This document shows, piece after piece, positions 9,419-17,858 of a stretch of 64,000 nt of DNA. Each line of letters opens with the position of its first letter. Position 1 is the first letter of the stretch. Both the position numbers and the translations under genes were made by a program. The notes beneath the pieces are model-generated. The model was not told where the DNA came from. It did not search any database and was given only the letters and a program-made list of their open reading frames with translations. Location: NCBI GenBank assembly GCA_023398955.1, contig JAEWRL010000177.1, positions 76,713 to 140,712 of the forward strand. The letters are read 5' to 3'. The stretch comes from Pseudomonadota bacterium. Lineage in GTDB: Bacteria; Myxococcota_A; Polyangia; Polyangiales; Polyangiaceae.

Positions 9419-9910
9419 ATGGTTTCCGAGCAACCATCGCCAAAGCCGGTCGAAGTCTCTCCAGAATCCCCCCGGGGAGTGAAGATACGTCGGCGCAGTT
9501 TGGTCATTGCGTTCCTTGCCGCTCTTGGTTGTGTTGGCTTGGCCTACCTCATCGGGTGGGGTTCCCAGAGACACCAGCTCAATACGGTCAGAGAAGGCCT
9601 CGAAACAGAGGCTGCCCAGCAAGACGCGCGGATAACGGAGCTGGAGGCACGCGTGAGTCTTCTGGAGGCTCGTCGGCTGCTCGCGCTGAGTCTCAACGCC
9701 ATGGACGAGCGCAACTTCGGCATCGCAGCGAGCCACCTGCAGAGCGCAGGGCGTGTCCTTTCGAAGTCAGCAGCGGGTACGAAACCGTCGGAGATCGCCC
9801 AGGAAATCGCGGCTTTTAGGCTCGTGGCCACCGAGAATCTAGCGCAGCAACGGCAACCCATCCTCAATTGGAGCAAGGCGCTCGATGAGGTAATAGCGCC
9901 TCCGAAGTAG
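9419..9910 (+). CDS. Single-pass membrane protein with coiled coil
   Basis: 163 codons from an ATG. Residues 1-25 are polar and basic, 28-50 form one transmembrane helix (LVIAFLAALGCVGLAYLIGW), and ~55-85 are a heptad-rich coiled coil (LETEAAQQDARITELEARVSLLEARR). The rest is helical and polar and ends 39 bp before the PHP-domain gene. Topology predicts a short cytoplasmic tail and a periplasmic coiled coil. It is divergent from aat and probably co-transcribed with the following gene. I do not recognise a family; the helical arrangement is compatible with a scaffold or sensor role, but nothing shows it. Confidence 0.75.
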   Translation: MVSEQPSPKPVEVSPESPRGVKIRRRSLVIAFLAALGCVGLAYLIGWGSQRHQLNTVREGLETEAAQQDARITELEARVSLLEARRLLALSLNAMDERNFGIAASHLQSAGRVLSKSAAGTKPSEIAQEIAAFRLVATENLAQQRQPILNWSKALDEVIAPPK

Positions 9911-9949
9911 CGGTGTGCCGCAGCCTGGCTCGCCCAGCCAACGTCACCC

Positions 9950-12481
9950 ATGCAGCGTACTCTGCGCCGTTTGCTCGCTGCGGGACCCAACGTGCTGTTG
10001 GTTCTTGGGTTTGCTGCTGCTGTGCTGTTCGGAGAGCGGGGGTGTGCGCGCGGTACGGGTGATCCCACTTGGCCCGTCGCTGGCGATGGTGTCTCCATCA
10101 CCCGTTACGTCACTACCGGGGGGCGTCACGGCGCACCAGGAGACTGGATCCTTGCCTCGAAGCGAATTGAGGTGATGATCGCGGACGACGTTGGGAGCAT
10201 GGGAGCTCACCCACGGGACGGCACGGTGCTCGCGGTGAAGCCGGGGTCCGGGGAGGCGGGACCTCTCCGGGCGCTGGGCAACATGGTCTGGGTTGGAGGA
10301 CGAGAGTACGAGCTCGAGACGCAGACGGTTGCACCCGACACGACGCAGCGCGCTCCCCGCCTCGCGATTCAACAACGGGTTGTGGGCCTCCCCCTCGTGT
10401 TGACGACGCTCCTCACCTTGGGAAGGGAGGACCCCTGGTTCGAACTGGTGACTTCGGTCGAGAATCGTGGGCGGACGCCGATTCGCGGGGTTGCCTTGGG
10501 CGACCGCTTGGCGTGGCCCGGTGCCGCTACGTTTGCGCCCCGCGTCGGGTTTGCGGAAGAACCACTCACAGCGAGTGTCCGTTGGATGGCTCGCCTTGGT
10601 CATCGCTATGCGTACGCGCTGGCCTATCCTGACGGGCCCTTCGAGGTGACGTTCGAGTTCGACCGGGTGGGTCCGACGCAACAGACCGCGATGGTGCGCC
10701 CCATGACCCTTGGTCCCGGCGCTCGCTTCGAGCACCGCCGCATCTTGATGGCGGTTCGTGGCGGGATGGCAGAAGTTGCCGAGCTCGCGTGGCCTGCGGT
10801 GTCACGCCCCATAGGATACGTCGAGGGGCAGCTCCAGCCGCCCCCTTCGTGGGCGCTCGTACGCGCTCTCCACGCCGACGGACAACCCGTCCTCGAGGTG
10901 TCCGCGGACGCCTCTGGACGTTACTCATTGCCATTGCCCGAGGGGACCTATCGCTTGGTGCTCGAATGCCCTGGCGGTATTGATGAGCAGTCAGTGGACG
11001 TCGACCCCACGGGGCCGCCCGTCCGTGGGCTCCTGATTCCCCCCGCTCCGGGGCGCTTACGTTTCAGCGCCGTGGACGATGGGGGGCGCGCCCTGCCAGT
11101 GCGATGGCTCATTCGTGGCGTTCCGCCCACGCCAAGCCCCGACTTTGGCCCAGACGAACGCATAGATGGCGCGAAGAACGCCGTCTATACCGCGAACGGA
11201 TCGGGCGAAGTGGAGCTGGCTCCGGGTACGTATCGTGTCTTGGCAACCCATGGGCCGGAGTGGTCTGTGGCAGAGCAGGATGTCACGATTGCCGTGGATG
11301 TCGGACGCGCGGTGCGGGCTCAGCTAGTGCGTCAAGTGTTGACTCCGGGCTGGATATCAGCGGACTTTCACGTCCACGCAGCTCCGAGTCCGGACTCGAG
11401 CGTGGCACTCGAGGACCGCGTGACCGCGCTGATTGCCGAGGGCGTGGAGTTCGCGGCTGCCACGGATCACAACCACACGACCGACTACGGTCCGACCATC
11501 GTGAGCCTTGGTGCCGTGAAGGACCTGGTCGCGGTGCCAGGTATCGAAGTAACCACCAAGGATTGGGGACATTTCAATGCCTATCCTTATCCCGTGGATG
11601 CTGGAGTTCCGCCCTACGAGAGCTTGACTGCCTCCGGAATCTTCGCCGGAATCAGGCAGCGGGCGCCAGATGCCGTCGTACAGGTGAACCACCCGAACAT
11701 GAAGCACATCGGCTACTTCATCCACGGCGATCTCGACGTTCCGCATGGAGTCTACCGGCGTCCGGGCTTCGACCTTGGCTTCGATGCGCTGGAGGTGGTC
11801 AATGGCTTCGAGCTGGATGAGCCTGGGGTCCTCGCCCAGAACTTGGCGGATTGGTTTGGGCTCTTGAATCGTGGTTTCCGGTTCACGGCGGTCGGTAATT
11901 CGGACTCCCACCGCCTCGTATATCAGTGGGCGGGCTATCCCAGGACGTATGTTCGCGTGTCCACGGATGAGGCGGGCACGGTGGATGCAGCCGAGGTCAT
12001 AGCCAGCCTACGCGCCGGGCATGCGATCATCTCCGCCGGGCCTTTCGTCTCCGTCCTCGTCGACGGCGTAGCGGGCCCCGGCGACCTCGTGACGACTCAA
12101 GCGGACGGCCCAGTGCTGGAGGTGAGCGTACGTGCCGCGGATTGGGTTGACGTCACCCGCGCGGAGGTCTGGGTGAACGGCGAGGTGGTGGCGCAGAGAC
12201 GCGCGCCGGGCATCGCCAGGCGCCCCGTGCGCCTCGAATGGCAGCTGCCGCTCGCGCTCGAGCGGGATTCGTGGGTGGTCGTGGTGGTTCGCGGCGAGAA
12301 GCGACTGGACCGCGTGCTTCCTGGCATCGCCGCGGCTCCACTCGCCATCACCAACCCCATCTACGTCGATGTGGATGGGGATGGGGAGTGCCGACCGCTG
12401 CACGAGATCCCATTACGACTGGAAGACCGGCCTGATAATGTTCAGGAGGAGCTGTCGACCTCTCCACTGACAGGGGACTGA
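9950..12481 (+). CDS. PHP-domain metal-dependent hydrolase (CehA/McbA-like), exported
   Basis: 843 codons. An N-terminal hydrophobic segment (residues ~13-27) exports or anchors the protein. Residues ~50-290 are a beta-rich region of unknown function. Two carboxypeptidase-regulatory/Ig-like modules follow (SGRYSLPLPEGTYRL and GEVELAPGTYRVLATHG). The PHP domain covers roughly residues 460-730. It has the metal ligands FHVHAAPSPD near residue 473, ATDHNHTTDYG near 506, PGIEVTT, QVNHPN and a late GNSDSHR, which together form the trinuclear metal site of this fold. Relatives include carbaryl hydrolase CehA and many uncharacterised phosphoesterases, so substrate cannot be inferred. The 3' end overlaps the end of the opposing thioesterase gene by 40 bp. 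Confidence 0.85.
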   Translation: MQRTLRRLLAAGPNVLLVLGFAAAVLFGERGCARGTGDPTWPVAGDGVSITRYVTTGGRHGAPGDWILASKRIEVMIADDVGSMGAHPRDGTVLAVKPGSGEAGPLRALGNMVWVGGREYELETQTVAPDTTQRAPRLAIQQRVVGLPLVLTTLLTLGREDPWFELVTSVENRGRTPIRGVALGDRLAWPGAATFAPRVGFAEEPLTASVRWMARLGHRYAYALAYPDGPFEVTFEFDRVGPTQQTAMVRPMTLGPGARFEHRRILMAVRGGMAEVAELAWPAVSRPIGYVEGQLQPPPSWALVRALHADGQPVLEVSADASGRYSLPLPEGTYRLVLECPGGIDEQSVDVDPTGPPVRGLLIPPAPGRLRFSAVDDGGRALPVRWLIRGVPPTPSPDFGPDERIDGAKNAVYTANGSGEVELAPGTYRVLATHGPEWSVAEQDVTIAVDVGRAVRAQLVRQVLTPGWISADFHVHAAPSPDSSVALEDRVTALIAEGVEFAAATDHNHTTDYGPTIVSLGAVKDLVAVPGIEVTTKDWGHFNAYPYPVDAGVPPYESLTASGIFAGIRQRAPDAVVQVNHPNMKHIGYFIHGDLDVPHGVYRRPGFDLGFDALEVVNGFELDEPGVLAQNLADWFGLLNRGFRFTAVGNSDSHRLVYQWAGYPRTYVRVSTDEAGTVDAAEVIASLRAGHAIISAGPFVSVLVDGVAGPGDLVTTQADGPVLEVSVRAADWVDVTRAEVWVNGEVVAQRRAPGIARRPVRLEWQLPLALERDSWVVVVVRGEKRLDRVLPGIAAAPLAITNPIYVDVDGDGECRPLHEIPLRLEDRPDNVQEELSTSPLTGD

Positions 12482-12900
12482 GCCGCGGCCAAACGCAGGA
12501 AGCGAACCTGGCCTCGTGCAACGATGGATGAGGAGCGGGAGTTCGTGATGGTCGCCTCCCACAGGGGCGACCGAGTGCTGTTCAATAGCGGTCGTGCGGC
12601 GACCAAGAGCCGATCACCGTGGCCTGCTGAGCCGAGGAAGGACGTGTGGTTCTCGACCCCGACCGCCTTGTAGCCGTCAATCCCGCCCAGGGTGGCTCCC
12701 ACGGAGCAGGTGGTCTCCACGAGCGTCGAGTAGACTCCGCCGTGAACCATCCCGTGGATTTGCAGGTGCCGCGACTCGACCTCGAGTTCGGCTTCGACGA
12801 GGCAGCCGGATGCCGAGAGAAACCGCATGCCAACGACGGCATCGTACCCGGTGGGCACAGCAATGAAGCTCTGCAGCGGATCGCAGGAACTCGATTCCAT
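12442..12900 (-). CDS. PaaI-type hotdog-fold thioesterase
   Basis: 152 codons from the ATG at 12900; the longer frame to 12978 would overlap the start of prfC, so the shorter form is chosen. It is a single hotdog domain. The signature HGMVHGGVYSTLVETTCS has the HGG turn and the Glu expected at the catalytic end of the central helix. The later part, YKAVGVENHTSFLGSAGHGDRL, fits the beta-strands of the family. Such enzymes hydrolyse acyl-CoA thioesters, often aromatic or medium-chain; the substrate here is unknown. Its last 40 bp overlap the 3' end of the PHP-domain gene on the other strand, and its start is 68 bp from prfC, so the two are divergently expressed. Confidence 0.85.
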   Translation of the reverse strand: MESSSCDPLQSFIAVPTGYDAVVGMRFLSASGCLVEAELEVESRHLQIHGMVHGGVYSTLVETTCSVGATLGGIDGYKAVGVENHTSFLGSAGHGDRLLVAARPLLNSTRSPLWEATITNSRSSSIVARGQVRFLRLAAAQSPVSGEVDSSS

Positions 12901-12968
12901 GAGACGCACTGTATCATCGGACGCCCCGGCTGGCGCACGCTGAACGCATCGGCCATAGTCCGCGCGCC

Positions 12969-14552
12969 ATGTCTTCACTCCCGCAGGCAGTCGCCCAACG
13001 CCGGACGTTCGCCATCATCTCCCACCCGGATGCGGGTAAGACGACGTTGACGGAGAAGCTGCTGCTCTTTGGGGGTGCCATCCAATTGGCCGGCGCCGTA
13101 AAGGCTCGAGGGGAGCAACGGCGAGCCCACTCCGACTGGATGAAGGTCGAACGCGAGCGCGGCATCTCGGTGACGGCCTCGGCGATGACTTTCGAGTTCG
13201 ACGGCAAGATCTTCAACCTGCTCGATACGCCCGGACACCAGGATTTCAGCGAGGACACGTATCGCACGCTGACAGCGGTGGATTCGGCGGTTATGGTGCT
13301 GGATGCGGCCAAGGGCATCGAGACTCAGACACTGAAACTGTTCGAAGTCTGTCGCCTCCGAGATATACCAATCATCACATTCGTCAATAAGCTCGACCGG
13401 GAAGGCAGAGAGCCCTTCGAGCTATTGGACGAGATCGAACACACCCTCGCGCTCGAGGCGACGCCAGCGAGCTGGCCCATAGGGATGGGGAAGAGTTTTC
13501 TGGGATGTTATGATCTCACGCGAGATTCTCTTCTGCTGGTAGAACGGAAGCAAGGCCGCGAGGCGCAAGGAGAACTCTGCCAAGGCCTCGGAGACGACAA
13601 GCTCGATCGACTGCTCCCCAGCGACGCCGTAGCTCGCTTGCGCGAAGAGGTCGAGATGGCGCGCGGCCTCTGCCCACAGTTCGACCTGGATGTCTATCGC
13701 AAGGGGGGCATGACGCCTGTCTTCTTCGGCAGTGCGCTCAACAACTTCGGAGTCCGCGAGCTACTCCAGGGCTTGGGAGAGCTTGCGCCCGCACCACGTC
13801 CCCAAGTAGCCGCCGAGCGCACGGTGGATCCCGGCGAATCTCCGGTGACTGGTTTCGTGTTCAAGATACAGGCAAATATGGATCCCAAGCACCGGGACCG
13901 CGTCGCCTTCGTCAGACTGTGTTCGGGACACTTTCGGCGCGGCATGAAGCTGGCGCACGTGCGCACGGGGACGGTTCTCACCGTCCACAACCCATTGCTC
14001 TTTCTTGCTCAGGATCGAGGGCTCGCGGAAGAGGCGTGGGCCGGCGATATCATTGGCCTTCCGAACCATGGCAAGCTGCGTATCGGGGACACCTTGACCG
14101 AAGGCGAGTCGCTCAGGTTCGTCGGTATTCCCAGCTTTGCTCCAGAGCTTCTACAGCGGGCGCGGGCCACCGATCCGATGCGGACGAAGCACCTCGGGCG
14201 GGCTCTTCAGCAGCTTGCCGAGGAGGGTGCGGCGCGTGTGTTCAAGCCGCAGAGCGGGTCCGAGTGGATCGTAGGTGTCGTGGGAGCGCTCCAGTTCGAC
14301 GTCTTGGCCGATCGAATTCGGACGGAGTACAATATCCCCGTCGTCTTCGAGCCGACGTCGCTCTTCACGGCGCGGTGGGTAGAGGGGCCCCACCGACAGA
14401 CTGAGGAGTTTGCCACGGCGAATGCAGGTGCCATCGCCGAAGACCACACTGGTGCTCTGGTCTTCCTGGCGCGGAACTCGTGGCACTTGGATACGACCGC
14501 CAAAGACTGGCCCGACCTCACGTTCCTGAAGACAAAGGAACAGACCAGCTAG
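12969..14552 (+). CDS. prfC: Peptide chain release factor 3
   Basis: 527 codons, the usual RF3 length. RF3 is a GTPase that removes RF1/RF2 from the ribosome after termination. The G motifs are complete: SHPDAGKTT (G1), RGISVT (G2), DTPGHQDF (G3) and NKLDREG (G4). RF3-specific segments follow (RRAHSDWMKVERERGISV; MDPKHRDRVAF; GVVGALQFDVLADR). The C-terminal domain ends with a normal LTFLKTKEQ tail. The ATG start lies 68 bp from the divergent thioesterase gene. No neighbour is functionally linked, which is normal for prfC. Confidence 0.97.
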   Translation: MSSLPQAVAQRRTFAIISHPDAGKTTLTEKLLLFGGAIQLAGAVKARGEQRRAHSDWMKVERERGISVTASAMTFEFDGKIFNLLDTPGHQDFSEDTYRTLTAVDSAVMVLDAAKGIETQTLKLFEVCRLRDIPIITFVNKLDREGREPFELLDEIEHTLALEATPASWPIGMGKSFLGCYDLTRDSLLLVERKQGREAQGELCQGLGDDKLDRLLPSDAVARLREEVEMARGLCPQFDLDVYRKGGMTPVFFGSALNNFGVRELLQGLGELAPAPRPQVAAERTVDPGESPVTGFVFKIQANMDPKHRDRVAFVRLCSGHFRRGMKLAHVRTGTVLTVHNPLLFLAQDRGLAEEAWAGDIIGLPNHGKLRIGDTLTEGESLRFVGIPSFAPELLQRARATDPMRTKHLGRALQQLAEEGAARVFKPQSGSEWIVGVVGALQFDVLADRIRTEYNIPVVFEPTSLFTARWVEGPHRQTEEFATANAGAIAEDHTGALVFLARNSWHLDTTAKDWPDLTFLKTKEQTS

Positions 14553-14583
14553 AGCAGGGGCCCTGCGCAAGGGACGGCAGCGC

Positions 14584-15360
14584 CTACTTCAAGCGCTGAG
14601 CGAACGAGGGGTCCTTGTCCACGTACCCCGGAGCGAACACGTATTGCTGGGCGTTGTTCGCTTGCGTCACGAGGGCATGCATTCCGGCGAGGACTCCGCC
14701 GGCTATCTCGCAGTGGACGCGCGCTGCTGTCTTTCCGCCGATGGCCGGGATCGTAAGCTGACGAACGACGCGGTTCGGCCCGAGCTCATCGCAGGTCACG
14801 GGGTCTGGCGACGTGAACTCGAAGCGCGCTAGCTGCGGTTCCTTCTCCCAGTAGCGAACGAAGAACCTCTCAGTGGTGCCTGCCAGGCCTCGCTCGCGCG
14901 TGCAGAACCGTTCCTTCGACCTCTTGAGAGCTTCGTCGTCTTCCCCCTCGCACTGCACGGTTACTGCCGCGCGGTCGGGTGCGGTGCGGTTCGTGGCGAC
15001 CCACTGCTTGAACAGGGAGAGTCGCTGCTCCTGCTCCTTCTTCTTCTTCTCTTGTTCGAGTTGCTGCCGCCTGAACTCGGCCTCCTTTGCAACCAGGTCT
15101 TGATCCAGGCGCTGCAAGTCGAGCTCGTCCTCGCAGTGGCTGTAGGCGTATTCGCGCCACTGTGTCACGAGTGTCTTGTCCTGAACGTCCGCTGCCTTTC
15201 GGGCAGTCTCGAGTGCCTGCTGGCACTTCTCCGGGTCCTTGGTGTTGCACCCTCCCAGCGCGAGCGTGAGCCCTGCCACTGCGGCAAACCACCGGAGTCC
15301 GCGTGCGGTCTGTGCCCATTCGCCCCCCAAACAGCCAGCGTCCAGCCTACTCGGTATCAT
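14584..15360 (-). CDS. Lipoprotein with a charged coiled-coil region
   Basis: 258 codons from the ATG at 15360; an in-frame extension to 15417 adds nothing signal-like. The N-terminus is a lipoprotein signal ending LALGGC (Cys near residue 38), followed by NTKDPEKC. Residues ~70-130 are helical and strongly charged (AEFRRQQLEQEKKKKEQEQR), probably a coiled coil. The C-terminal half contains three further cysteines and a strand-rich region. No catalytic motif or named family is recognised. It follows another putative lipoprotein gene on the same strand 165 bp upstream, but the gap argues against tight coupling. Confidence 0.75.
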   Translation of the reverse strand: MIPSRLDAGCLGGEWAQTARGLRWFAAVAGLTLALGGCNTKDPEKCQQALETARKAADVQDKTLVTQWREYAYSHCEDELDLQRLDQDLVAKEAEFRRQQLEQEKKKKEQEQRLSLFKQWVATNRTAPDRAAVTVQCEGEDDEALKRSKERFCTRERGLAGTTERFFVRYWEKEPQLARFEFTSPDPVTCDELGPNRVVRQLTIPAIGGKTAARVHCEIAGGVLAGMHALVTQANNAQQYVFAPGYVDKDPSFAQRLK

Positions 15361-15525
15361 GCTTTCAGCAATTACATCGTTGGCGATCCGCTGGCAATAG
15401 ACCGGTTCGGCTGTCATCGTTCTCCGCCGACAGCTCCGGATTGGGCGGTGGTCTGAAAGCGTGTGAGCTTGGCCGAATATCGGGCCGGGATCTCTTGCGC
15501 GGTATCCTCTGACTTCCCCGTACTG

Positions 15526-16110
15526 TCACTCGGCGCCGCTGTTCGGCACTTTGGTGAAGCGTGCAGGAGCGGCGGGGCGCAGCTCTTCACGTTCCTGTCC
15601 CTCGTCCTCCTCACGTGCATCGTCTTCTGGGACGAGCGCCAACGTCCCCACTCCACGCCAGGGGGCGTCTTGGCAGCGAAACGTCAGCTCGTCGCCCACC
15701 CGTCGCACCTGGAAGTGCGTCACTACTCCTGGCTCGCCCGCCACGCCGACGCGGAGGCTGCCCTCGAACTCGTCCAGGACCACGTAGCGACCGCGGAGCT
15801 GTACGGCGCGTCCGCTCGCCGTCACCTCCTGCCCATCAACGGCCACGACTAGCTGTTTCAGCTCTGCCGCCAGCATATCCGCGAGCATCGGCTCCAAGGG
15901 GAGCTCCGGATGGAACTCCGTAAGAAGCCATTGGCCTTCCAACATCCTCGCCGATGCGTCGAGTCGTGACGCTTCGGCATCACGCGGCGGCGAACACGCA
16001 ATGAGCAAGAGGAGGAGCGCCCCAGTCGCCAACGTCCACAGTGCTGATAGCCGCCCGACACGGGACGGTTCTGGAGTCCCGTGTGGAGCGCCGGTCGTTG
16101 AGGCCCCCAT
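15526..16110 (-). CDS. Small lipoprotein of unknown function
   Basis: 194 codons from the ATG at 16110, which gives a normal lipoprotein signal (ALWTLATGALLLLLIACS). A longer start at 16188 has a better ribosome site (GGAAG) but would put 64 residues before the lipid-modified Cys, unusually long; the frame is open to 16392. The mature part contains LEGQWLLTEFHPELPLEP and a series of beta-strands (VQLRGRYVVLDEFEGSLRVGV), resembling small lipocalin-like lipoproteins, then an acidic tail (EDDAREEDEGQERE). The lipocalin comparison is only shape-based. It is divergent from the DUF4398 gene at 16367. Confidence 0.65.
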   Translation of the reverse strand: MGASTTGAPHGTPEPSRVGRLSALWTLATGALLLLLIACSPPRDAEASRLDASARMLEGQWLLTEFHPELPLEPMLADMLAAELKQLVVAVDGQEVTASGRAVQLRGRYVVLDEFEGSLRVGVAGEPGVVTHFQVRRVGDELTFRCQDAPWRGVGTLALVPEDDAREEDEGQEREELRPAAPARFTKVPNSGAE

Positions 16111-16366
16111 CTGGATTGCCGTAGGCACATTGATCCGCACGCTACTTCGAGGGAGCGGGCGCCGGGCCGGTGCGCGGGGGTTCGGCATCGCACTTCCGCG
16201 CCAAACGGAGCGGATGTCCCACATGTGGTGAGCGCTGCCCGGGAGCCACTTACTGAAGTGCGGAAAAAGGCGCGAAGTCCGCGTTGAAGGCGCTTTCGAC
16301 CGCGAGGTGAAATATGCCGAGTGAAGAGCTACCAGCGGAGCGCGGCTTGTTGTAAACGATCCAGTC

Positions 16367-16726
16367 ATGAGAGTTGCTCTAGGTTCCATCATCGTTCTGA
16401 TGCTGGCTAGCGCGTGCGGGGCTTCTGCTCCCGTTCCAGCTGCTCAGCGAACCGAGACGCTGGCTGCCGTGCGCGCTGCCGAGGAGATTGGGGCGCCCAA
16501 CGTCCCAAAGGCTGCCCTTCACCTGAAGATGGCTCGCGACCAGATCCAGACCGCGGAAGCGTTGATTCGCGACGACGAGAACGAGCAGGCCACACTCGTG
16601 TTGTTGCGTGCGCAAGCCGACGCCGAGCTTGCCCTCGAGCTTGCGAGAGAACAACGGCTCAGGAACGAGGCCGCCGAGGCCAGAACCCAAATTGAGACGC
16701 TGAAGAAGGAAGCACAGGGCGAGTAG
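16367..16726 (+). CDS. DUF4398 lipoprotein
   Basis: 119 codons. The signal peptide ends in a lipobox (MLASACG). The mature part is almost wholly helical and Ala/Glu/Arg-rich (AAEEIGAPNVPKAALHLKMA ... ALELAREQRLRNEAAEART), matching DUF4398 proteins, which are small periplasmic lipoproteins often encoded next to OmpA-like genes. The next gene, 34 bp downstream, starts with the same kind of domain and ends in OmpA, so the two probably form an operon and act together at the outer membrane or peptidoglycan. Confidence 0.85.
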   Translation: MRVALGSIIVLMLASACGASAPVPAAQRTETLAAVRAAEEIGAPNVPKAALHLKMARDQIQTAEALIRDDENEQATLVLLRAQADAELALELAREQRLRNEAAEARTQIETLKKEAQGE

Positions 16727-16760
16727 CCCGTGCCGAGGACGTGAGAGAGGAGCAGCCAAA

Positions 16761-17624
16761 ATGTCGAACACTCTGCGTACAGCTCTCGGGCTGATGGTCA
16801 TCGTCGGGGCTACGGGACTCGTTGCTTGTGGTACCCCGAAGCCCTCCAAGGAGCTCGTTGAGGCACGAAGTGCGTACAATGAGGTATCCAAGAGCAACGC
16901 CCAGCAGCTGGTCCCCGACCGCGTGCTGACTGCCAAGCAGGCCCTCGATCGAGCGGAGGCGGCGTTCGAGGAGGATCCGGGGTCATTCGAGGAACAAAGC
17001 CTGGCGTACCTTGCGCACCGAGAGGCCCTGTTGGCAATGACGCTCGCCGGACAGGCGGAAGCTCGGAAGAACGCAGAAGACGCCGAATCCGAGTACAAGG
17101 AGCTTCAAGACCAATACCGCAAGCTCACGCAAAAAGAGCTGGCGAACGCGCGCCAGGCTCTGGAGGAGAAGGGCTCTGAGCTCGAGCAGGAGCGCGCTGC
17201 GCGTATCGCGACAGAGAAGAAGTATCAGGCGGCCATGAAGAGCCTCGAGGAAATCGCGAAGGTAAAGGAGGAATCGCGCGGCATGGTGATCACCCTGAGT
17301 GGCGCCGTGCTGTTCGCGAGCGGAAAGTCTGACCTCCTCCCGATTGCAAGGGAGAAGCTCGACAAGGTCGCTGAGGTTCTCCAGGAACAGGATCCAGCAA
17401 AGACCTTCGTCGTCGAGGGGCACACGGACTCGGTCGGTTCCGAGGAGAACAACCGGCGCCTTTCTCAGGAGCGCGCCGACACTGTTCGGAGTCATCTGGT
17501 GAGCCAAGGGGTACCTGCGAATCAGATTACCGCCGTTGGCAAAGGTGAGAGCACCCCGGTTGCTGACAACAAGACGCCGGAAGGGCGCGCAAACAACCGC
17601 CGTGTCGAGATCGTGGTGAAGTAG
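16761..17624 (+). CDS. DUF4398-OmpA lipoprotein (peptidoglycan-binding)
   Basis: 287 codons with an AGAGGAG ribosome site. The signal ends GLVACG, so the protein is probably lipidated. Residues ~30-90 form a DUF4398 helical unit, ~90-165 a long charged coiled coil (KELANARQALEEKGSELEQE), and ~170-287 an OmpA C-terminal domain. The OmpA signature GHTDSVGSEENNRRLS with the following ERADTVRSHL contains the Asp and Arg that bind the diaminopimelate of peptidoglycan. RANNRRVEIVVK closes the domain. The layout is that of a Pal-like tether between outer membrane and cell wall with a coiled-coil spacer. Confidence 0.92.
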   Translation: MSNTLRTALGLMVIVGATGLVACGTPKPSKELVEARSAYNEVSKSNAQQLVPDRVLTAKQALDRAEAAFEEDPGSFEEQSLAYLAHREALLAMTLAGQAEARKNAEDAESEYKELQDQYRKLTQKELANARQALEEKGSELEQERAARIATEKKYQAAMKSLEEIAKVKEESRGMVITLSGAVLFASGKSDLLPIAREKLDKVAEVLQEQDPAKTFVVEGHTDSVGSEENNRRLSQERADTVRSHLVSQGVPANQITAVGKGESTPVADNKTPEGRANNRRVEIVVK

Positions 17625-17858
17625 TAGCCGTCGCTGTCTGCCTTTGGATGAAGTCCGGACCGCGTGGGCGTTTCCAGCGGCCACGCGGCGCCGCTCCTCG
17701 GGGTCCGGATCCTTGCTGACAGGCGTCAGGAAATCACGGGTGGTAGGCTGGCCGGGCTGCCGACGAGGGCGAGTTCGGCGTCGACGCGTTGCGGATGCTG
17801 CGTCATAACGACACCCGCGACGGAGGCTCGTCTTCCCCAGTCTCTCCGGAGAGGTGCA

